A stretch of DNA of 64,000 nucleotides from Adiantum capillus-veneris (lineage: Eukaryota; Streptophyta; Polypodiopsida; Polypodiales; Pteridaceae): NCBI GenBank assembly GCA_014529385.2, contig CM043946.1, forward strand, positions 36,833,558 to 36,897,557, given 5' to 3'. Shown one piece after another: positions 24,568-35,200 of the stretch. The notes below the pieces were generated by a model, which ran no database searches, was not told the DNA's origin, and saw only the letters and a program-made list of their open reading frames with translations. Within the stretch, counting starts at the first letter, position 1, and each line of letters starts with the position of its first letter. Made by a program: the position numbers and the translations under genes.

Positions 24568-27430
24568 ATGACGCCAGATCAAAATAAATGTATTATGCGT
24601 GCCATTCGTAAATAATATATTTTGACAATCTCATCATGTGCAGCTGATCGCATACAGCAGACTAGTGAAAGTGATGTCTACATCAAAGACATCACTAGCG
24701 CTATATGGGAGAACACAGAGCATAGGTTGCGACTTGAAGGCCAATACGAGTTGTTGCATCCAGCTGGGATACGAGAATTTTACCCCCACCACAAGATCAG
24801 GACAGTGTTGGGTAATATGAAAGTATGTTGCAGAGACTTAATGGAAGATATCCCACCTGCTTGCACCATGTCAAAATTAAAGCTTTGGGATAAATTGTGG
24901 GAAGAACAGAAGGTAAAGACGAAGCGTGTGAAATAGCAGGACCAAGCAGCCTTACCCAAGAGGTTGAAGATGGCCCAAGATGCGCAAGCAGCTTTGGGAG
25001 GTCGATCCGATGCCAGCGGCACCGGCACAATCATGCGCACTACTTTGAATACAAAGTGTTCTCATCTTTTCAGCATCCCTCACGAAGCCTTGGTAGAAGG
25101 TATGAGGATTGGAGCAGGCTCCTTCGGTGTGTGCACAGTGTACACCATCAAAGGCATCTCATTTTTTTCAGACCACATTACATATGTCAAAAAATGTTAC
25201 AAGGGAGGGAGTGAGACAAAATTTGACAGCTTTCAAACAGATCAAGGAATGCAAACTCTTCACCCTTCCATTGTAAGGTGCATTGGGTTTACTACAGAAG
25301 CTCCTTGGATCACGATACTCCCATACTACAATGGGGGTACCATGGGCGACATGATGTGCCGCTTATCGTTCGCTCACAGATTGTTTAGACGACACATGCA
25401 TAGGCTACAGCACGGCTGGAGGTCATTTCCTGTAGCAAACAACCCTGTAAGTGAGATAGATACGGTGAGGATCAAAGCAGTGGTCGAGCAGATGCCGGCA
25501 ATTTGTCATGCCTTAACACTAGGTTGGTAACCTAACAGGACATAAAAGTGTCCTTTCAGGGTTTTGAAAAAAACCTCCAAAACCATAGTAGATCCACTCA
25601 TTTTGTAAAATCCTCTCATGAGGTTATAGTTCAAGTCCTACTACACATGGAAAAAATAAGAAACTTGTAAAATTTCTCATCTTTTGGTCACACCAAGCCT
25701 CCAAAGTTGATGGACCAGTGCATTTTCATCAAAACAGTCATTTCTTACGTTTTGTTGCATAAAAATAAGATTAGGGATTTTTGTAGGACTTGAGATAAAT
25801 TCCCTACTTAACTTCAATGGGTTGGTGATCAGAACATATGATTGCTTCTCACTCACCATTTTTTGTTTTGCCAAAATAAATAGGTACAAAAAGTTGAATT
25901 TTTACCATTCTGCAAACATATCATCAAAGTTTCTATAGCCACGCTCAATACAAATAATATATGCATGTTTTCTTAGTTCCCTATTGTCCTTTATGTTCAT
26001 AAGGAGCCATGGAGAATGTCAAAAGAATAATACATCTCTTACCAAGGGGAATCTTGGGGACAAAGATGAAGTGTTAAATACAGCAAACATGAAAAAATTG
26101 GGTTCAACATTATGAGTTGTAGAATCCCATAGAAACTATTCAATATCTAGCCAAATTTGATCCTTATGACTAGATATGGTTACTACCTACAAAATGCATG
26201 TAGTTGTCACAAGAAACTAACAACATTGAAAAAGCTATATTTGATATACTAGAATGTTTCATTTTCTTCTATAATTGAAAAAATCAACTATCGTTGTGTA
26301 CTATGCAAAATAGGGTATTAGGTGCCCCAAAACTCAAGGAATGTTAGCTTTAAGTTACAATATGCGCCATAGAAAATAAAAAATGCATTTGGATATCATA
26401 AAATCCACCAAAAAAATCATAGAAGAGCTAAAATTGGCTAAAAACTAGGATTTGACAATTTTTGTAATTTGGTCATAACTTACAATTTTAATATTTATTT
26501 CTCCCTAGAAGCATCAGGACATGTTGAGGACTACTAAAGATAGTTCTCTAGCATTATAGACCTCACAAACATGAATTCTAGAGTGGTATAGTTGCAAAAG
26601 GTTTAAAAAAGCCAAAAATTAGACCCGTTTTTTCACACAGTTTAGGTTGTGAAATGTTGTGCAAGGACAATGTTAAAGATGGAATTGATATTCCAAAAAA
26701 AATGTCGAGTTTTTTTCAGCTCATGAGACAACTTTCTAGATAGATAACACCTCCAAATCCATTTTGAAACTCTTGACATAATTCAAGGAAAATGGTCACT
26801 TAACAGGACATAAAAGTGTCCCAGGACATAAAAGTGTCCCATTACCAACCTAGTGTTAATCAACGGTGTTGTGGCTGTCCACTCGGCCGGTATAGTGCAC
26901 AGTGACCTGCACCCGTCCAACATAACGTTGGACTTTACTCGCACCAATAAACCATGCGTCGGTATCATTGATTGGGGTATGATGCTAGAAAACCTGCTAA
27001 GCGCGTAGCAAATAATTATATGTCTCTAAGCGCACAGTCGAACGAAGCAATTTTGAATGCACAAAGAGCAGTGAATGTCGAGATGGCTAAGCGACCGTGG
27101 ATTGCTCCCGAACTATATGATCCACGCTGCGCAGATGCATACACAAAAGCGAGCGACATTTATGCATTGGGCTACCTATTCGAGATGCTGGCAGATTTTT
27201 GGAGTGTAGCTAGAAAAGTTTATTTTCCAGAAGAAGTTTTTTACCACCCGGACGAAGATGTTATGAGGGCTATTCGAATTAAAGTAGATTGTTGGATGAA
27301 GTTAAAAGAGCGGGACCAAAGAAGGAATGCTTCTGACGTGTTGATATTTTTCAAAGAACATTTAAAGACAGACCCTAACCCTATCCAACATCCACTTGTT
27401 GAACTTGCACCATCATTTTATCCGATTTAA
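24568..27430 (+). pseudogene. Protein-kinase-like gene inside the hAT element
   Basis: Exon 1 is 24568-24607 (MTPDQNKCIMRAI) and exon 2 starts at 24644. The kinase domain has a glycine loop GMRIGAGSFGVCTVY, a candidate VAIK-like lysine in YVKKCYKGG, HPSIVRCIGF before strand 5, catalytic loop HSDLHPSN (usual HRDLKPEN), metal site DWG (usual DFG), IAPELYD for the APE motif and SDIYALGYLFEML for helix F. Catalytic D and N are kept. The gene is broken by an in-frame TAG at 24934, by the TTAA element at 25517-26855 between LSCH-side residues and the catalytic loop, and by a 1-bp loss near 26978, just after DWG. About 150 residues before the kinase domain match nothing I know. The active copy was probably a serine/threonine or dual kinase, here carried as transposon cargo. 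Confidence 0.75.
25517..26855. mobile_element. Non-autonomous DNA element with TTAA duplication
   Basis: The 14-bp inverted repeats are perfect: CACTAGGTTGGTAA at 25517 and TTACCAACCTAGTG ending at 26855. TTAA flanks both sides (25513-25516, 26856-26859). The phrase GGACATAAAAGTGTCC lies just inside both ends, doubled on the right. Deleting the element and one TTAA rejoins the kinase frame exactly. TTAA duplications are typical of piggyBac and Kolobok elements. No transposase is encoded in its 1,339 bp, so it needed help from another copy. Confidence 0.85.
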
Positions 27431-27708
27431 ATATTTCTATGATATACATGTCTTGTCAAGTGTATTCTTTTTTTTATTAAAGTGCATTATCTAGTTTGAA
27501 GTGGTTCACCTAATTGAGTCAATTATCTTTAGTTATTTCAAATTTGTCATTTAACTGTTAGTATTTCAAATTTGCCTTGTGGTTCAATTAGTCGCATTTG
27601 TTGTGTTTTGATTTAGTGGATTCCGCGCAGTGTCCCAATGAGTGAGAATATATATTTGCCAATGATATTGAATATTTGCCTATCTGTTGACTGCAGCTCT
27701 AAGAGAAA

Positions 27709-28792
27709 ATGGCCGATCAAGAACAAAATATTAGCACCCAATCATTGCATGATGATCAACAACAAGCAGCTGCTAATGCATTTCAGCGCATAAAGTCTCT
27801 AGCACACGGCATGTCGGCACAACAAGCGACGCATACTGCTCGCCGACTCTCAAAGTGGGCAAATCCAAACCATATGTAGTGGAAAGAGATCAATAAAGAA
27901 GTGATAAAGGACATGATCAAGACAATATGGCCATGTGAGGACGCAGAGTTCAAGAAAGGAAGGTGGAAGGTTCCGAAGTGCAACCATGATGGTATCAAAG
28001 ATAATGCTGAAAGGATTTATTTGGAGGTTTATGGCCATCCCCTGCACAATGTAAATTGTGCGCTATATTTTGCAAACATGTTATATGTTCACTTTGTGCA
28101 AAAACGACCAGTACACTTCTCGTCAAAGAAGAAAACTGTTGCCACTCATGATTTAAGGGAGAGTTGTGTCACTTTCACCCGAGATGAGATGGCATTGATA
28201 GTGGAAGACACCAACCTACAATTAAAGAGAGAGAAGGTTATTTACACGACACAGTTGGCAGAGAAAGATGCAAAAATAACATCTTTCTATAGCCACCCAG
28301 ACATCGCAACCCTCACAAGTCTGTATGGAGAAAAGCATTCACCGCTTAAGTTAGGACGTTCAAAACCTGACACAGCGAGTGAATCCAACAACTGTACAAG
28401 GGACACACATCAGCCACCTTGTCTTGAATCCGGATTTGGTCCCCTCATCTACTTCAGATGCATCCTCATCTTCCCAATGTCCAGTTTGCTACAAGAATTT
28501 TGATGGATGGAGTGGATACTATACATTGACATGTGGTCACTATTATCATTTAGTTTGTCTTATTCGTTTGATCCAAATAGTAGTCGATGTGCAATTCCTT
28601 CACAAGATATTTCATAAGGAATATATATTATGTTTGGCATGGCAAACGAATATAAATGCAAGAAAGCACGCCCAGATACCCCTAGCACAATTAGAAATCT
28701 TTTTGATGAGCAAGATGTTGCTTCAGGGCAACACAATTGAGATCGACAAACTATGTAATATCGTGACAAACTATGTACTATCGAGAATATGA
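27709..28792 (+). pseudogene. RING-H2-like gene of unknown role in the hAT element
   Basis: ATG at 27709 follows an acceptor (GACTGCAG). The protein begins MADQEQNISTQSLHDDQQQ and has a conserved-looking central part (WPCEDAEFKKGRWKVPKC, IYLEVYGHPLHNVNCALYF) followed by a probable coiled stretch. After a frame change near 28400-28440 it shows CPVCYKNFDGWSGYYTLTCGHYYHLVC, which has the first pairs and the C-x-H-x2-H-x2-C centre of a RING-H2 finger. The last cysteine pair is not visible. An in-frame TAG is at 27877. RING proteins are usually ubiquitin ligases. It lies about 280 bp after the kinase on the same strand, so the two may work together, but this is inference. Confidence 0.5.
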
Positions 28793-28872
28793 AGCATTGT
28801 AATTACTCAAAACACATTTGAATACAAGGTCTTTTACAATGGTTTTTGACATTTACTCATTCTACTCTCAAG

Positions 28873-31081
28873 CTATATTGAATCAGTTGAGTTGTTTGGT
28901 TCTAAGTCTGAGTGTTGTGGTTCTCCTTGTAATTCAATCTCCACATCTATTATCAAATTCTCTTTTATTTCGTCTACAGTGCATTGAGATACACCAACGT
29001 TGAAATCTTCTTCATCTTTGTTTTGACAATTATACAACCAGGTTGGCATTTCCTCCTCGTAGCCAGCACTTTCGATGTGATTCTGTATCTTTTCGTTGCA
29101 ATATATATACACTAATTTCTATGCTCTGTCTGCTAATAGTTTGTTGCGAATAGTGCTGTGAACATACTTGTACAAACTCAAGTTTCTATCTTAACTTGAA
29201 TTTGCTACACATTGTGCGAGTACTTTCATTGCAAGAGGACGTAAGGTAGAGTAATGCTCTCCACCATTCATCATCCACCACTTCCATGCATGTTGCTCTT
29301 TTGCCATTACCTATACAAAATCATTCACAAAAGGACCTTTTAATCTAAATGCACTCATTTCTTTGATGCAATCAATTCGGTCTTGAACGTTGGAGTAGAA
29401 TATGTTGACCACGTGGTAGAAATCGCCTACCACCTCTGTATTGGGCATCAGATGTAAATTCCAATACTCTAGATCGAGCATGTAAGCCACGCTATGGAGT
29501 GGACTATGAGCGCTCTTCCACCTTGCATGAAAATACTTAGCCAAAATTTTCCGTTGTTTGCTAGAGAATGGTAATCGCCACTCCTTCTCTACTACAGACT
29601 CTTTCAGTTCTTCAGGATTTTCAAGACTCTGTTGGACTGACCACCATGTCATCCACACTTTGCCCAAGTTTGGCATCCTTTGATCAAGATTGCGAATCGC
29701 GAACATAACGGGCATCATTACATGGTATGCATCCATTACACTCCTCCACCAAGCAACCTTGTTTATATTGCCACGTAGACATGTGATTTTATCTTTCACT
29801 CTTTCTTTCTGCTCAAGCTGCCATTCATCAAAGGCCGCGCAATTGAATGTGTCAATCATAGCACATTTATTACGGAGAAGTGATTCCAAGGTATAAAAGT
29901 GTGTGCAGAACCCAGTTTCAGCATCATTGACATGCGCATCCTATACAAATCGAGCACTCTTTGTCGTTTCAAGATAAATTTCACAACCTGATGTGATGTA
30001 TCAATTATTTTGGCGAACCATGTGGTTTCTTTCCTAGTGTACCAATCTTTCAGCATTAAGTTCAAGCTGTGCATATTACAACCATTGAAAAAACTATGTG
30101 GAAAGCACTTCTTTATTAATTTACTGGTGTTTTTACAATTCTTTGCGTTGTCCATCACAACTTGAACGACATGTTCAACACAAATTTCTTTAATTATATT
30201 AAACAAGATCTCAAAAATGTATTTGCCACTTTTAATTGCACCAGAACTATCAATCTCCTTTATAAACGTTTCTCCCCTTGGACAAATTAGCATTACATTG
30301 ATCAGCGGTCTTCTCTGAACATTTGACCAGCCATCACTCACAATCGTACATCTTGAAAGCGAAATATTCCCAAGTATTATTTTGCCAACATGCTCTTTGA
30401 CTTTGATGTAACATTTGTCCAAGAAAACATTTCTTATCGTGTGATAAGTAGGAGCTGAAAATCCTCGACCAAACTCACCGATTTTCTTCCAAGCAGCCTT
30501 CCAATGATTGTTGTCTACCATGACCAAAGAACTTCCAGTAAAGAATATTGCTTTGGCGAGTGCTGTTTGTGCTTCTTTTAGAGACTGCATTCGAAAGCTT
30601 TGATATAATGATTTTTTACGCATTTGACAAAGTCCACCTTCATTGTGACGTTTAAAAGGAACACTACCTGAAATTTTCTCTCCTTGTGCAGGTTGTTCTC
30701 CAAGGTTAGTTGACGTCACTACAGGATCTCCGGAGTTAATATTTGGCTCTGGGAACTCTTGACTTGAAGGCACAGAGCTATATATCTGTCGTCTCTTGCC
30801 ACCCTTTTTGGCGAGCTCTTCTCTCACACGCTTTGCAACTGCAGGTGCCTGAGAATATTCACATTTCTTACAACTGTTTTTTGCGCTACCCAAAAAATGA
30901 TCCCTAATACGTGGTGCACCTCGAGAAATACGTGGTGCACCTCCAGATTTTGTTGTGTGAGAAAATTTACATTACCACTCCATATATCGGCCGCATATGT
31001 TGTGAGCATAATCCCACTCTTTGCAAGTAGCTTTTTATTTTTTGGCTTCTTCGTACCACTTGTACCCACATTTTGCTCCAT
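28873..31081 (-). pseudogene. hAT transposase (BED - DUF659 - hATC)
   Basis: Starts MEQNVGTSGTKKPKNKKL at 31081. The BED-type finger region reads, after a frame change, GAPRIRDHFLGSAKNSCKKC and VAKRVREELAKKGG. The DUF659 core contains TIVSDGWSNVQRRPLINVM, VVQVVMDNAKNCKNTSK and FFNGCNMHSLNLMLKD, which include the usual aspartates of the RNase H-like fold. Towards 28873 is the dimerisation domain, TLRPLAMKVLAQCVANSS then DRNLS, where families have CERNWS. Stops and frame changes near 29890, 29200 and 29115 show decay. It would cut and rejoin the ends of the 22631-32296 element. Confidence 0.85.
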
Positions 31082-32030
31082 TGCTTTTAAATTAAAACTG
31101 AAGAGAAAAGAACAAGATGTTCAGTTTTGAAAACATTTTTTTATTTTTAATATATATTATAATTTTAAAAACCCATTCAATATGAAAGTAACCATGATGC
31201 ACAATATGAGATTTTCAATGCACGCTAGTCAATCCACATATCGATCACCTATATTGTAAGCAACCATACACATTGCAATGTAATCTATACATGGCGTAAT
31301 AACTATAACAATGCTATGAATCTCTCTATGCAATTATTATTATAAAGATTATTTATATGTCCACTTTGATTTGCAAACAATAAGAAACATCTAATTTCAT
31401 TTCCTACAAAAAAACAAACGAAAGCAATAAAATATATGATTGGTCATTTCATGCACTAATAATCTATCATAATACATAATACACTCTCTGTATAAGCCAA
31501 TGCATAAACTAACGCAAATAAATCTTTAATATAATCATCTAATTGGGGACTACTTGTATCCAGTGAAGGATTGTAGCCTACCCATGCAACCAATTCAATA
31601 TATAAAAGCTATTTTAACCCAATCAAGGATTATATCTCTTATATTGTAAATTAACTCAAATGCAAGACTTCAAGGATCTTTATATGCCCGGTACACTAGT
31701 AGAGGACATCCGACCCTTGACTATTGACTCGTCATTTACATATGCTCATCTTCTAAAATCAATTACAACCCTCATTTGGATCAATGGCTTCTTCGCAATG
31801 AGCATGATTCTCTAAGTTTTCAGTTGTTTTGGTTTTGTACCTTTATGTCGGTAAACGAATTAAAATTTTTTAGAACTGGTTACCGAATTAAGAATCACGT
31901 TCGGCCCAATAAAAGGACCTGTGACTCTGTAACCTTAGGTCAATTCACAAGGAGATGACAATACCCGGCACTCGGATACACTCCCCAAGGATTTGCCTAG
32001 CTAAAAGACCGGAGTTAGCACACTATTTAC
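31082..32030. other. Upstream region of the hAT transposase
   Basis: AT-rich, no gene seen. By position it holds the transposase promoter. The right subterminal GC-rich block follows at about 32040-32165. Confidence 0.4.
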
Positions 32031-32296
32031 TATATATAATTACTCTTGCCGGGATTTTTCATTTTTCCGGTGGGCCCGCTGGGCTACTGCATATACTCGG
32101 CAGGCCCGTCGAGAAAATGAAAAATCCTGGCGGGACCCGTAGGGGAAATGAAAAAGCCCGGAGGGCTAACCGGCTCTAAAGGTTTTTGTAGGTCAAAATC
32201 AAAGTCACGCTAACAATTAACATGATCACGTGATTTTTTTGTGTAAATACTATAGTTATTTACGTAATCACCCGATCGTGATTACATTAATGAAAG

Positions 32297-35200
32297 GTAG
32301 AGACTCTATTGACTCGAATGATGACTGATTGATTTGATGCACCTTGAATTCCTCTTGATGTGAGATTGCGAATGGCCTCCGAGGGTAGATCTGGAACTAA
32401 TTTGCACTTTTGATGTGAGAGGAATAAAGAACTGAGATCTGGCTGCAAAAACGTATATTTGCGACGAAAAACGCACCAAATCTCTCACGTAGAGCATGGC
32501 TGAAAACACAGATCGCAACGATGCCGATGATGGGCAGCAGTGGTGCTCTTGATGACGGCGAAGGAATGGCCAAGGTGAGGGCTCAATGGCCTTCCAAAGT
32601 ACCGGACCGCATCTGGGATAGGTAGCGTTAGCAAATCTCGCATTGCCTCACCGGTTGTAAGGTGCAGCAGAATGAATGTTTGAGCTTTGCTCAAGATAAG
32701 TGATCCAAATTGTGCTCAAGGTTCCTTTTATTTTTTATGGAAGGTAGAGCCTTCCGTTCTTAATGAGAGAGTGTAATAATCATAACAAAGTGAATGGACA
32801 CTCTGCATGCAAGTGTATGAGACTGAGAGATAGAGAGACAAGAGAAATACGACACCAGAGATGTTGTAAAAACCTCCTCTAAAGGCCCCACTCTCGTCGG
32901 CAAGAGTGGTCTTCTACTGATTGCACAAACTGGTACAAACTGAATACATGTGACTGATGCAAATCTAGGCTAGATCAATGACGACGACGGGGATGGTAAG
33001 ACCGATCTAAGGGCTGAAATCTGCTACTCTTTATCTGTTGTTCAAAAACGCTAATGGACTGAAACCTGACGCGGCTGAAAACGCATGAGAAAATGCTGTC
33101 CTTGCTGGTCTTTATGGCTGAAAACTGTCGCTGCTTATTTGCTAAAATCTGATGGTTCTTAGGGCTAAAAACTAATGATCTTTACCTACTGAAAATCGCC
33201 ATGGTTGAGGGCGATTATGACATGCTTAAAACGTTAAGATTGAAGATCTGGAAAACGATAGAGCTCTCCAGAAACTACAGGGCTACAAATCCTCTTCAAG
33301 GAAAAACGCTAGGGCTAGGATTGTCTGGGCGACGGTTATCTCCTGAAGAAATCATGAGCTTCAAATTATGTTGAAGGAATGCAACACCTCAAGTACAGAC
33401 TCTACTGACTCGAATGATGATTGGCTGATTTGATGCACCTTGAATCCCTCTGGATGTGGGATTGCGAATGGCCTTCGAGGGTAGATCTGGGGCAGATTTG
33501 CGCTTTTGATGTGAGAGGAATGAAGAACTGAGATCTGGCTGCAAAAACGCATGTTTGCGATGAAAAACGCACCAAATCTCTCACATAGAGCACGGCTGAA
33601 AACGCAGATCGCAACGATGCGGATGATGGGCAGTAGTGGAGGTCTCGATGACGACGAAGGAATGGCGAAGGTGAGGGCTCAATGGTCTACGAAAGTACCG
33701 GACCACATCTAGGATAGGTAGCGTTAGCAAATCTCGCATTGCCTTACCGGTTGTAAGGTGCAGCAGAATGAATGTTTGAGCTTTGCTCAAGATGAGTGCT
33801 CCAAACTGTGCTCAAGGTTCCTTTTTGCTCTTATGGAATGTAGAGCCTTCCGTTCTTAATGAGAGAGTTCAATAATCATAACAAAGTGAATGGACACTCT
33901 GCGTGCAAGTGTATGAGACTGAGAGATAGAGAGAGAAGAGAAATACAACACCAGAGACGTTGCAAAACCCTCCTTCGAAGGTCCCACTCTTGTCGGCGAG
34001 AGTGGTCTTCTATTGATTGCACAAACCGGTACAAACTGAATGCATGTGACTAATGGAAGTCTAGGCTAGATCGATGACGACGACGGGGATGGCGAGACTA
34101 ATCTAAGGGCTAAAATTTGCTACTCTTTATTTGTTGTCCAAAAACGCTAATGGGCTGAAATCTGCTACGGCTGAAAACGCAAGAGAAAACGCTGCCCTTG
34201 TTGGTCTTATGGCTGAAAACTCTCGCTGCTTATCAGCTAGAATCTGATGGTTCTGAGGGCTGAAAACTGATGATCTTTACCTGCTGAAAATCACCATGGT
34301 TAAGGGCGATTCTCACATGCTTAAAACGCTAAGACCGTAGATCTGGAAAACACTACAGCTCTCCAAAAACGCCAGGGCTGTAAATCTTCTTGGAGGAAAA
34401 TCGCTAGGGCTGGGATTGTTTGGGCGACGGGTATCTCTTGAAGAAATCATGAGATTCAAATTATGTTGAAGCAATACAAACTCTCAAGTACAGACTCTAC
34501 TGACTCGAATGATGACTACCTGATTTGATGCACCTTGAATCCCTCTCGATGTGGGATTGCAAATGGCCTCCGAGGGTAGATCTAGGGCTGATTCGCGCTT
34601 TTGATGTGATAGGAATAAGGAGCTAAGATCTGGCTATAGAAACGCATATTTGCGATGAAAAACGCACCAAATCTCTCACGTAGAGCACGGTTGAAAACGC
34701 AGATCGCAACGATGCCGACGATGGGCAGTAGTGGAGCTCTTGATGACGGCGAAGGAATGGACAAGGTGAGGGCTCAATGGTCTACCAAAGTACCGGACCG
34801 CATCTGGGATAGGTAGCGTTAGCAAATCTCGCATTGCCTGACCGGTTGTAAGGTGCAACGGAATGAATGTTTGAGCTTTGCTAAAGATGAGTGCTCCAAA
34901 CTGTGCTCAAGGTTCCTTTTTGTTCTTATGGAAGGTAGAGCCTTCCATTCTAAATGAGAGAGTGCAATAATCATAACAAAGTGAATGAACACTCTGTGTG
35001 CAAGTGTATGAGACTGAGAGATAGAGAGAGAAGAGAAATACGACACCAGAGACGTTGTAAAACCCTCCTCCGAAGGCCTCACTCTCGTCGGCGAGAGTGG
35101 TCTTCTATTGATTGCAAAAACTGAATGCATGTGACTGATGCAAGTCTAGGCTAGATCGATGACGATGACGGGGATGGTAAGACCGATCTAAGGGCTGAAA

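Larger units (their letters stand above)
22631..32296 (-). mobile_element. hAT transposon carrying kinase-like and RING-like genes
   Basis: The element begins CAGGG, a hAT-like terminus, and is flanked by 8-bp sites GTATAGAC (22623-22630) and GTAGAGAC (32297-32304). Each differs by one base from GTACAGAC, found at the same place in neighbouring array monomers. Its two ends share subterminal GC-rich blocks in opposite orientation (about 22763-22850 and 32040-32165) and a TTTACGTAAT motif. The terminal repeats themselves are weak. The transposase (28873-31081, minus) is of the BED/DUF659/hATC type. Two other genes face it on the plus strand. The whole block interrupts one array monomer, which argues that it arrived as one piece. 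Confidence 0.8.

Noticed and set aside
25517-26855. Reading the kinase insertion as a CACTA element because it starts CACTAG
   Set aside because: Flanking triplets do not match as a 3-bp duplication, while TTAA matches on both sides and repairs the frame.
25522-26860. Reading the gap in the kinase gene as an intron
   Set aside because: Perfect inverted ends with TTAA on both sides fit a transposon; there are no GT..AG borders at the rejoining point.
33160-33200. Possible hammerhead ribozyme in the array (CTGATGA ... GAAA phrases)
   Set aside because: The sequence between the two core phrases cannot form stem II, and stems I and III are not evident.
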